From: Mercurialis annua
Lineage: Eukaryota > Streptophyta > Magnoliopsida > Malpighiales > Euphorbiaceae
DNA: 64,000 bases
Assembly: GCF_937616625.2 (NCBI RefSeq)
Contig: NC_065574.1
Coordinates: 12,340,501 to 12,404,500, forward strand
Direction of reading: 5' to 3'
Shown piece by piece: positions 23,823 through 33,722 of the stretch (its first letter is position 1; each line of letters begins with the position of its first letter). Below the pieces are notes generated by a model. It had not been told where the DNA came from. It saw nothing but the letters and a program-made list of their open reading frames with translations, and did not search any database. Both the position numbers and the translations under genes were made by a program.

Positions 23823-25238
23823 ATGGAAGCAGAGGTGGTGAAATCAGAGCTAGTTTTACCATCTTACTACAGTTTCAAGAAGGTACAAATGTATGACAAG
23901 TACCCTAAAGGCCAACCTAAAGGTCGTTGGAAGCACCTCAAGCAGATTCTTCAGGCTGAGAATTTTCAAAATTACCCTCCTGATGAACCCAATTGTAAGC
24001 TTTTCATTAGCTTTTCATTAGCTTTTAATCTGTTTGTTGTTGTTCATGTTTCTGTTTTTGTTTTATAATTTTTGTGTTCTTTTTGTGTATTTCTGTATCA
24101 GATATTAATATTGAGTCCCCTCCTTCAATGCATCCCTGCAAGAGAATCTGTGATATAACTGGATTTGAGGTATGTGTGTCTTTATTTAGAGGTTGCATTA
24201 TGCGTAAATTTTGACATATTGAAACGGGAAACGGGAAAATATACTATTTTTTTATAATAATAGGTTTTAAAAATAAGGTTTTGGAGCTTTCGAAAGTCGA
24301 AATGCGACACAGGACTCCTAGGTAGCACAGACACGGAGAAACGGTGTTATTTTAGTGTCTCTATGTAAACAGTGAAGTTTCATGTCCGAAACGTCAAGTG
24401 TCCGACACAGGACACGTTGATTGATGAAGTGTTTGCGCTACCTGAGAACTCCATAAGTTCTCTGTGTAACATAGACTAGCTCTTTAGTCCTTTTTTGGGA
24501 TTAGAAGAAAAAAATGTTTAGTTTATAGATGATGCATGGTGATGATATTCCACAAACACACACGCACACATATATATTAATAAGTTACGGTCTTTCTGAT
24601 TAAATTGGCTGCAACAATTTAACACCAAAGCATGTTGCCTCATTTTTGGGTTCAATATTTATTGCGTAAAGACTAACATTTTGATAAGCATCATTAACCA
24701 GTTTAGAAGGTATGCAGTAGAAAATATTTTGTTACAATTGGAGAGATGTACATTTGATATGATCTCATCCAATTTGCCAAAATCCTTGACGAAGATCGAT
24801 GCTGTCGGTTTTCAATTTAATTACCTGCCTGCAGAACATTGTCCAATTCGTATTTTACTTTTATGTTTTGAAGCTTACTTGAATTTAGTTGTTCACGATT
24901 GTCCTTGAAATTTTTTAACTTGGAACCTGAGCTAGCGCTTAACTCGTTTAGTTTTTAGTATGAAACGAGAATACCAAGTTTAGTTTCTTTGTTTTTCATA
25001 GAGCTCAAGTCTGTCTGTTCCATTGGATAGTCACTTGCTCATGAACCATTATGATTCAATATATCTACTTATTATGTCCTGAAAGTTGTTACATTGTTAT
25101 TTGCAGGCACCTTACTCTGACCCGAGAACTAGGCTCCGTTATGCTAATACTGATGTCTTCAAGCTTGTTAGATCACTTCCAAATGAGTATGTACAGAGGT
25201 ATCTTGCACTGAGAAATGCAGCAGTTGTTCTGAAGTGA
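23823..25238 (+). CDS. INO80 chromatin-remodelling complex subunit, IES6/INO80C type
   Basis: Three exons, 23823-23994, 24102-24169 and 25107-25238, all with GT/AG borders and matching phases, give 123 residues. The protein has a short basic N-terminal part ([20 protein letters not shown]) and ends in a YL1-C type domain, [20 protein letters not shown] (about 81-100), which is the hallmark of Ies6/INO80C. Plant proteins of this kind are of the same length. In yeast and animals the subunit pairs with Arp5 in the INO80 remodeller and acts in the nucleus on nucleosomes at promoters and replication forks; a plant role follows by homology. Intron 2 (937 bp) holds repeat DNA also found near 61.4-61.7 kb. 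Confidence 0.9.
24225..24465. repeat. Dispersed repeat in IES6 intron 2
   Basis: Words such as CTAGGTAGCACAGACACGGA, TTTCATGTCCGAAACGTCAA and TGATGAAGTGTTTGCGCTAC recur, mostly inverted, at about 60990-61075 and twice at 61370-61680 in the SECE2 introns. It is a moderately copied element that I cannot name. Confidence 0.55.
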
Positions 25239-25656
25239 AGCGAAGCATTCGGGAGCAAGAAAAGATTTTCTACGTATGTTTATTATTATTATATTTAGCA
25301 TACAAGTGAAGAAATATGAGACTAGGTTTTGTAGAAAATGAACTTGTTGAACTTGTTGCGTGTTCCTCTTGATGATTTCGATTGGGTTCTTGGCTGTTGA
25401 TTTTATAGGAAATCTACAGTCCTTGTATTGTATGTAAGTGGACATGTTTATAATGAATTATCGATCTTAAAGATTAGGGTAATTAGATCACTGAACTTTT
25501 ATTTATTTTTTCATTTCAGTTACTAAACCTAATTTTTTTTCTTTTTAGTTATTGAACTTTTATTTTTTTTCATTTTGTTTTTTCCGGCCAAAATGCCTAG
25601 TTGATAGCCAGAATTTGACATGTGACGGTTGGATTTTGCTAGATTTATTTTGAAAT
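25239..25656. other. IES6 3' region
   Basis: 3' UTR and spacer. A small run of TTACTAAACCTAA / TTATTGAACTTTTATT words is present. The segment ends in the left target copy TTTTGAAAT of the nested fold-back complex. Confidence 0.5.
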
Positions 25657-25898
25657 GGCTTAATTACTTAAAAACCACCCACCTTGAATTTTTTTTTTCG
25701 TTTATACCCTGACCTAGAAAAAAATTCATTTATACCCTGACGTATGTGTTTATGTTTCACCTCTACCCCAAATTTCAAAAAAAAGATGATTTATTGAAAA
25801 CAACTAAATATAAGGATTATTTTATACTTTTTTCTATTAAAAAAAATACAAATAAATACTTCATCTTTAAAAATGTTTAAAAGTAAGAATTATTTAAA

Positions 25899-26279
25899 GG
25901 TTTAATTACTTAAAAACCACCCACCTTGTAACTTTTTTCATTTATACCATGACTTAGGAAAATTTTCAATTTTACTCTATTTTTGATTTTTATGTTTCAT
26001 CTCTACCCTAATGAGTTGAATTGACCTATTTTCTTTTAAAAAAAGTTTAAATTAGTCCTTCATTTTTAACCTATATTCTAATAAAACGTTAATGTTAATC
26101 ATTTATGTATCTTATTTTTAATATTTTCATCTTTAAATTAATTAAATTATCAAAAAAAATTACTCTTGGGGTACAAACGAAACATAAAAATCGAAAATAG
26201 GGTACAATTGAAAATTTTCCTAGGTCGTGGTATAAATGAAAAAAAGTTACAAGGTGAGTGGTTTTTAAGTAATTAGGCC
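25899..26279. mobile_element. Inner fold-back element 1, 381 bp
   Basis: Ends GGTTTAATTACTTAAAAACC and GGTTTTTAAGTAATTAGGCC, arms of about 130 bp including CCACCCACCTTGTAACTTTT. Flanks TTATTTAAA (25890-25898) and TTATCTAAA (26280-26288) agree at 8 of 9. It lies wholly inside the outer element. Confidence 0.88.
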
Positions 26280-26301
26280 TTATCTAAAACTTTTTTATAA
26301 A

Positions 26302-27193
26302 GGCCTAATCACTTTAAAAAAAAACCCTTGTACTTTTTTTTCGTTTATACCCCGACCTAGGAAAATTTTCAATTATACCCTATTTTGAGTTTTTCATTTT
26401 CAGCTCTACCCTCAAATTTTAAATTTTGACAATTTAATAAATCTAATGATAAAATCATTAAAAATAACTAAATATAAGGGTGTTATGTTATCTTTTTCAA
26501 TTTTTAAAAATACAAACAAGTCATTTAACTTTAAAAAGTTTCATTACATCCTCATAATTAATAATTTTTTTCTAATTTTTTTTTTTAAAAAAAATTATTC
26601 TCCGGCCACCATGGCCGGAGAAGAGCTGGCCGGAGAAGAACATCTTCTCCGGCCCTAGCGAGCTGTTCTTCTCCGTGGCTGGAGAAGAACAGCTCGCTGT
26701 TCTTCCCTTGGTCGGGGAAGAACAGATCTGTTCTTCCCCGTCAAAGGGAAGAACAGATCCGACGGATCTGTTCTTCGGGTCTGTTCTTCATGGAAGAACA
26801 AATCCCATGAGGGTCTGTTCTTCAATGGAAGAACGACCCTCATGGGTCAGTTCTTCCATTGAAGAACTGACCCGACGCCCGACTGGTCGGTTTTTCCTTG
26901 AAAAACGATCGATTTTCGCCCTTCGACAAACAAATTTTTAGCGGAATATTTATAGTTTAATTTTTAAGGAAGAAGGTGTTTTTGGACTATTAATAATATT
27001 AACATTTATATACAATATAGGTTAAAAGTGAAGGTTTAATTTGAACTTTTTTCCAAATAAAAAGAGGCCAATTTAACTCATTAGGGTAGAGTTGAAAACG
27101 AAAAATCCGAAATATGGTATAATTGAAAATTTTCCTAGGTCGGAGTATAAACGAAAAAAAAATTAAGGTGGGGTTTTTTAAAGTAATTAGGCC
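26302..27193. mobile_element. Inner fold-back element 2, with palindrome chain
   Basis: Ends GGCCTAATCACTTTAAAAAA and AAAGTAATTAGGCC; arms pair CGACCTAGGAAAATTTTCAA with TTGAAAATTTTCCTAGGTCG. A perfect 9-bp duplication TTTTATAAA flanks it (26293-26301, 27194-27202). Its GC-rich centre is the palindrome chain at 26598-26874. Confidence 0.92.
26598..26874. repeat. Chain of overlapping palindromes
   Basis: At least seven palindromes follow head to tail and reuse each other's arms. They include TTCTCCGGCCA/TGGCCGGAGAA (26598-26622), GGCCGGAGAAGA/TCTTCTCCGGCC (26628-26654), GAGCTGTTCTTCTCC with its complement (about 26659-26694), the perfect GAAGAACAGATCTGTTCTTC (about 26718-26737), GAAGAACAGATCC/GGATCTGTTCTTC, CCCATGAGGGT/ACCCTCATGGG and GGGTCAGTTCTTC/GAAGAACTGACCC. 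Open frames on both strands here are a by-product of the symmetry. Confidence 0.92.
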
Positions 27194-27469
27194 TTTTATA
27201 AATGAAAAGAGGTTAATTTAGTGCCTCGGGGTAGAGGTGAAACATAAACACATACGTCAGGGTATAAATGAATTTTTTCCTAGGTCAGGGTATAAACGAA
27301 AAAAAAGTTCAAGATGGATGGTTTTTAAGTAATTAGGCCTTTTGAAATTTATTAAACATGCATAATTTTATTTTAAAAACAATTTTTTAGGCCAAATTAT
27401 GCATAGATTGGTTATTTCTAGTTCTCCTCTTTTCTCGTTTGTCTTTCTTAAGTGATTTGACTTTATCTT

Positions 27470-28965
27470 TTGCCGGTAAGGCTTCAAATATTTGTCTAGC
27501 CTAGATAATTTTTCCAAATCTTGCATATAAATCTGTAAGGGCATTGCTGATTGCTATATCTTTGTCAAATCCTGTGTGTACCATATAGATCATTGCACAA
27601 ATAGCAAGATTTAGGTTTTTTAACTGAGCACAAGCTGAAATTAAACTCAAAATTATTAATTTGTCAGGTTGCCGAACAAATCACAGATAAGCCCACTGCT
27701 TTAAAGATAAAATTCCTTAAATACAAATAGTAAGAGACATAGCTTGACAATTTAAAATCTAGCACACATGAACATCAAAGAAGTAAGAAGAGTTTCTTGT
27801 ATAAATCCTGTTCTGATAGCAAAAGCATAAACGGACATATCTTGTAATCGGCTGAAGCATACCATAATAAGTGTAGCATAGTTATATAGAATTTGGCCTC
27901 TGATGTTCCTTAGTCATGTCTACAAAGGACCAAAACTCCATTCTCTAAGTTTTCTAAGTTGTGATGCCTCCCTTAGTTCGTTATACACGGAAACAAGGTC
28001 TGTTAACATCGAAGTATGGTTTTCTGATCCTTGTTTTAGAGCACAAGCATGAAAGGATTCACTAAAGCAGACACTACCAATGAGCTCACGCGAAGGAATA
28101 AGTGACAAAAAACATCTCAAATGCTTCAAGACATCTGGTTATGCATGTAAGCTAGTATCATAGCATTCAAAGCAGCAGCATTCTTGTCAAGTACAGCTTC
28201 AAACAACTTAGTAGCATCCAATAAATGCACATTACATGCATCAGCATATAGTGAAATTAAAGCAAGTACCAGAAAATCATTCGTAAAATCCATGGAGAGA
28301 TCCTCCGAAATCCAAACAACTTGAACGAGGGCATACTGGGATTACACTGGCCAAAGTACTGAAATTAGGCTTCAAACCCACTTTGAAAACATCTCAGACT
28401 TGATAATTATACCGGTGAAAAGGATAACCACTAACCAGATATCAAAGCATTCCAGGAAATCAGATCTGGTTGTGGAATTTTATCAATCACGTGCAGTCTC
28501 TAAAAGACCATTCTTTGCATAAACATCGACAAAGAAATCCATAGAATGACATTTTGTTCATACCCATTTCTCAAAACAACACAATGAATCTTTTCTAAAA
28601 TCCCAAAATAACTAAGTAAGAACTAATCAAGCCTTAAATCACAAAAGAAAATGTAAAATTGTCAGAAGGGTAACTTAAAGTTCGACATTTTATGAACACT
28701 GACAAGAAATGGTCATGTAACCCATGATTACTATGACCTCCAATAACAAAGTTTTGAAAGAAAAGACTTGGTTTTTCGATAGTATTGAAGATTGAGAGCT
28801 AAATCTGAAGCATCCAAATGGAAACAAGCCTTTAAAAGGTCTCCTAACAATGCATTGTGCTCAATTAGACAATGTACAATAAGAAGAGATTTAAAAGTAT
28901 TGAGGAGTTGAGGGTTTTGCAGAGAGATAAAGTAGTTATCAGACTGAAAGGCAGTCACAGGAAAT
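27470..28965 (-). pseudogene. PPR protein pseudogene (PLS class)
   Basis: Read on the minus strand, pieces in several frames match a plant organelle pentatricopeptide protein. They run FKSLLIVHCLIEHNALLGDL and KACFHLDASDLALNL near 28950-28780, FFVDVYAKNGLLETAR then PQPDLISWNALISG near 28550-28440, NDFLVLALISLYADACN and DATKLFEAVLDKNAA near 28290-28170, SLIPSRELIGSV and FHACALKQGSENHTSMLTDL near 28110-27980, and LISACAQLKNLNLAICAMIY with SNALTDLYARFGK near 27650-27510. The family would bind organellar RNA, but stops and frameshifts break it throughout and no start or E/DYW end is intact. Confidence 0.82.
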
Positions 28966-29162
28966 TACCTACAGACAGCAAAAAGAATTAAAAAACGATT
29001 TGACCAAGAAAATGATAATACTAATAATAACAATAATAAACGCAACAAGTTTTCACATAACCCTGGTTCTACAGCAATGTATCAGTATAGAGTTCTACAA
29101 ACATACTAATATACTACAAATAGATGCTTGAACCAATTCTCTGCACATGACTGGCTGTGGTT

Positions 29163-31229
29163 TTAGTTACCATACGCTGTCCTCTTCATCATCCTGATAA
29201 ACTCCTCAACATTCACTTCTCCGTCGTCTGCGCATTTTCATAAACCATCAAACTAATTAAACACAAAATACAAAGACTTTGTAACTAACAAGATAACTGC
29301 GGGAAAAAAAAAGCTTGAAAATCCACTTAATAAAAATTAAAACATCTAATTGTGTTGATAAATTTCAGTAATGAGCAATACAACGGTAACCGATTCTCGT
29401 TTTTGACAGCAAGGATCAGGTAATGCCAATATACACATAGAAAATGGAAGCAATAGGAAGAGAAAAGAATCTACAGTAATCACAGAGAAACAGTATTATA
29501 ATGAAAACATAAAGTTTTTAAAAGCGTGCATTTACAGTTCTACAAATTGCATCTACAATATAAATAACTTACGATCTCGATCCGCTTCCTCAATCATCTC
29601 TCTAATCTCTCTGTCACTGAAGTTCTCACCCAGATCCTTTGCTATTCGTTTAATATCATCAACAGAGATCTTTCCCTGAATCAATATGTATTAAAGACAA
29701 TGAATCAGCAACAATGACCAGAAATAAGGACAAAAACAAAAACACACATTGTTATCTTGGTCAATGATGCGGAATGCTTTCATGAGCTCCTCCTTCGTGT
29801 CCCTTTCTCCAATCTTCGCTGTCATCATGTGGACAAATTCATCAAAGTCGATCGCACCACTGCCATCCTTATCCACATCTGCAATCATTTGAGCAATTTG
29901 CTGCAATGAAACATTTCAACAATATGTAAGTTGTGCAGTCAAGATTCATCCAAAAGAATCTAGAATGAAGATGAAAATGATGATCAGGCATAAAAGTTTT
30001 CTTATTTTTCATAGTGGTTACAAACACGAATTGAGCAAAGTTATCGCCAAAAAATCCAAATCAAGCTAATGCTAAGGGCATAAGAAACAGAAGAAAAACA
30101 TGGAACTTGAGAGATGTCCAGAGAAATTAAAGAAAGTCATTAGTCAAATTAAACACTGTGATCGTCGTATATGTTTACTTGCCAAAATAGAAATACTAAG
30201 TAAAATCAATAAACATAAATCCGTATATGAACTTCAAAATAAAAAGCCAACACAATGCACAAAGATAAGCTGTAACAGGCAAAAGCACAGTTACAAGGTA
30301 TGCACTAAACAGAAGCAAGCTACAATCAAACTTCTGTTGTCCTTCCGAAAAAAATTATTGCAAAACATGGAATTAATTTATGAGGACATAAAAGGTACCT
30401 CTTCTGTCATTTCGAACCCAAGCGCCCTAATGTAGAAACAAAATTTTTAGTCTAAAGAAACAGCGAAAACTCAAAAACTTGGGAGATTTTCGTAAACATA
30501 GTTGATCCATTCATACCTCATGGCAACATTCAGCTCTTTGGCGTCAATTGTACCTGAACAACACAGCCCGACATATGAGCAGAAAGAAAATACTCTAAAT
30601 ACATCATATAAGAAAAAAAGAACTATAAATTGTTCGTTACCTGAGCCATCAGTGTCGAACAACTCAAACGCTTCCTTAATTTCTTGCCGCTTCTGTTGAC
30701 TTAATCCATGATGACGCCCTCTAGGTTTAATTTCTTTCCTCGATACTCCTCTCGATACTCCTCTATAAAGACTTGCCTGTAGAGATGTTAGAAACTTCCA
30801 TCAAAAATACCCGTAAAGTAATTCATTCAAATCTCGAAAAAAATGTCAATATTCTTCTGGCAACATAGTTGTCGATTATTTGAACAGCCATAAGTCTCAA
30901 AAGCAACGAGCATTCGATCCATTTCCGGCTTTTGAGTAATTCGGGGAATTAAACATCAAATAAATTCCAATTTAAACTATAGCAGTTTTTATGATATACA
31001 GATCACAGATAATCCCAAAATCTAAAGTAAATTATAAAAAACGAAATCAAGCACTTTCAAGAATTAATATCTATTTACACTTACATAAATTATAAACAAA
31101 TACGTATAAATTCCAATCTTAATAATTCAAACTAATTTAAATTGATTTCTGGAAAGCACCAAATGCGTAACAAAAATTAAAAGAAAAGACATTAAAAAAA
31201 CTAGGGTTTGTAGAGAGATAACTTACCAT
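29163..31229 (-). CDS. Centrin (caltractin), CML19/20 type
   Basis: Seven exons on the minus strand: 31229-31227, 30776-30641, 30553-30517, 30426-30399, 29900-29748, 29675-29573 and 29227-29163. All borders are GT/AG and phases agree, giving 174 residues. A short basic N-terminal tail ([17 protein letters not shown]) precedes four EF-hands with loops [12 protein letters not shown] (42-53), [12 protein letters not shown] within 78-89, DQDNNGKISVDD (115-126) and [12 protein letters not shown] (151-162). The third loop ends in Asp instead of Glu, which may weaken calcium binding. The C-terminus reads MMKRTAYGN. Centrins bind calcium and act at microtubule organising sites, nuclear pores (TREX-2) and in nucleotide-excision repair with RAD4. 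The first coding exon carries only the ATG, and exons 3 and 4 are only 37 and 28 nt. It appears intact. Confidence 0.94.
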
Positions 31230-31239
31230 AGAATTTGAG

Positions 31240-32021
31240 TGAATAAACTAAGAAATCGAACAGGTGAATGCAGAAACCGTTGAACAGGTGAATTGAGTTT
31301 TGAAAATTGATGAGAAAGAAGCTGGCGAAAAGTCTCTAAATTTTCTTTCCTTTTCTTATTTTATAAAAATAAAATTTTCCATATTTTAATTGAAGAAAGT
31401 ATATATTTCATCTCTTTTAAAAATTACATTCCTAGCTTTGTTATTTAAACATTTTAAATTTATTTTTGTTAATAAATTTATTAAAAATAGAGGAGTGGCG
31501 GTTTCGGGACAATAGGTGGTGGTTCAGTGATGACGATCGGCGGCCAGTTGTCAGAGTGTGGTAACTGGTTGTCGAATTTTAGTCGGTCGATGGTAGTCGA
31601 TGGTGGCAACAGCGATCTGCAGTATATGTTATTGATTGTTGACTGCTGACCAAATATTAACATTTATTATATACAAATTGTACCTTTATTTGTTGAATAG
31701 TTTTTTATTGCCACATTTTTCACATATATTTGTTTATTTTTATTTATTTTTATTTATTTTATCTGTCTTTTTGTGGTTATATGAAAGCATCAATAAAGAC
31801 AGTGGATAGAAAACCTATTTCTCTCTACAATTTTATGCTCTCACTTCTCTCCAAAAAAACTATCATTTTCTTTATTTTTTTGAGGATGGGAGAAGAGGAT
31901 TTTTTGACCACTAATTATCCTAGATCTACTTTTTCAGCTCAATAAGTTTTAGTTAACAAGTTTAGTTTTTGATTAGGGTTTTGCTTTTTTTCTTGGTGGA
32001 ATAAAGTTTAAGGTCTTGTAT
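31240..32021. other. Centrin upstream region and spacer
   Basis: 5' UTR and promoter of the minus-strand centrin, then AT-rich DNA. A GC-richer patch at 31490-31630 (CGGTCGATGG, GGTGGTGG words) has no frame of interest. Nothing else recognised. Confidence 0.45.
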
Positions 32022-32029
32022 ACCCTTTG

Positions 32030-32909
32030 CAGGGCCGACATTAGATGAATTGAGGCCCTAGGCGGTTAAATAAATATAAATTACATATTAATTATTTTTA
32101 ATATAATAATAGATAAGTTTTTATATAATAAGTAATAAAAATATATTGCATGTAAATAAATATACTAATATTTCAAAATTTAATTATAATTATAAAATAT
32201 TAATACTCTTTAAAATTAAAAAAATCTTGAACGGACTTGTTATCATTTTTTTATGAACATAAGCTAAAAAAAGATAATTTAATAAAAATATATTTTTAAA
32301 AACCAACTTGTAACGAAACTATAATGTCATCAATATTGGATTGAAAAAATACTAAACAAATCATTTATTTAATGTAATTGAAAATTAAATTAAATAAAAA
32401 ATGACCAAAATAACACAAAAATATAATTTAAAACTTAATCAATTATTTCTATTGTCTAAATACTTATTAATTTAGCTTACTATAAGAACTTGTAACAAGC
32501 CAAATTATTAATTAAGAATAAAAATAATAATTAACTATAAACAATTGTTTAGAAAAAGGATAATTAACTTAAAAGTATGTTTAAAAATAGTTGAGTTAAA
32601 AAATATATATAGAAAAATGTTTAAAAAAGCAACAAAGTTTATCAAGGAAATTTCTATTATATTAGTTTAAGATTTTGGCAAAATTTAAGGCCCTTTAATA
32701 CATTTCATTGGCTTATAAAATTTATCAAGATTTGATATCATTTAATAAAATTTACGTTGACATTATTATTGGTCTTTTATATATTACGCTGACAACTTTT
32801 CTTTATAAGAGTGTAATAAAATGTAAAGTGGGCACAAAGAATATGAGGCCCTCATAATATTGAGGCCCTAGGCCTAGGCCTTAGTGGCCTAGCCCTAGGG
32901 CCGGCCCTG
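32030..32909. mobile_element. Non-autonomous hAT element, 880 bp
   Basis: Ends CAGGGCCGAC and GCCGGCCCTG, with repeated ATTGAGGCCCTAGGC words just inside both ends. A perfect 8-bp target duplication ACCCTTTG flanks it (32022-32029, 32910-32917), as expected for hAT. The interior is AT-rich and has no transposase. Confidence 0.93.
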
Positions 32910-33229
32910 ACCCTTTGATTAAGAATTTTTAGATCTCATAAAAAATTTAGTATTTGTTTGGACTTTAATGTTAAAGTTTTGTAGATCTAAGAAAGAAAAA
33001 AGGTATGAATCTATCTCTTTAGAGTTTCAATGAAGATGAAGATAGAAGATCAGAAATAATAGGTTTCAACAGGTCAAGCGGATTGAATGGCAAGTCGGAA
33101 AAAGAAAATATCGAAACTCCCTCTTAACGAAATCGTTGTGTTAATGTTCGGGAATTGATGTCTATAATTTTCTTATTTTTTCGATTATTTATTGCTTATA
33201 TCTTTATTGTTGCCTATTATTTTGTAGTT

Positions 33230-33722
33230 TAATCTGTGAAAGATCATATAGATGTCTTTTGTTATATGACTTTAACTCTTTGTAAGTTGAATCTTCATCG
33301 TTGATTCTATTTGAGAGAAAAAAAACAATATGTTTGTGGTTGATGCCAAAACTCCCAACATACAATTGTTCATGCGAGAATACATATTGTGGCAAATAAA
33401 CTCCAACACCTGGTGTTGTTTGAACTTGTGTCTTATTAATTGTCATCATAAAACATGACCACATTGGAAATTGCTTTGTTTTGAAATGAAATGGGTATGC
33501 TCCATTTTTTGCCGGCGTTAAAGATATCTTCACTAGCAAAACTTGTCCTCCGCCATATTGTCCAATTGTTATTTCCTCATGTATAACATTTCTTTCGAAT
33601 TTTTTTCATACCATTCTTGTTCCATTGCATAGTCCATTTGGCGCATCTAAATTTCTGAGCAGTAATATCGTACAATTAATTTTCAGTTCAAGTCCATGTA
33701 GAGATATATTGTTGGACGTTAT
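33230..33722 (-). pseudogene. Helitron-type PIF1 helicase remnant
   Basis: Minus-strand pieces read ISLHGLELKINCTILLLRN and LCNGTRMV, then AYPFHFKTKQFPMWSCFMM, TINKTQ and GVYLPQYVFSHEQLYVGSF. They match the C-terminal part of Helitron PIF1-like helicases (LK.GCP..LLRN.....LCNGTR, PF.F.R.QFP....FAMTINKSQGQ, VG.YLP..VF.HGQLYVA.SR). Frameshifts and lost glycines show decay. The N-terminal side is cut off at 33723 by an LTR insertion and does not reappear on the other side. Confidence 0.85.

Larger units (their letters stand above)
25657..27339. mobile_element. Outer fold-back element of a three-element nest
   Basis: Ends GGCTTAATTACTTAAAAACC and GGTTTTTAAGTAATTAGGCC, with arms that also pair CGTTTATACCCTGACCTAG and GGGTATAAATGAATTTTTTC. 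A perfect 9-bp target duplication TTTTGAAAT flanks it (25648-25656, 27340-27348). Two relatives with the same ends lie inside, so its own sequence is about 0.4 kb of arms plus little else. Confidence 0.9.

Noticed and set aside
26655..26941. Open frames on both strands rich in EEQ/RTDP words
   Set aside because: They follow the palindrome chain; the same words appear on both strands because of the symmetry. No start context, no domain.
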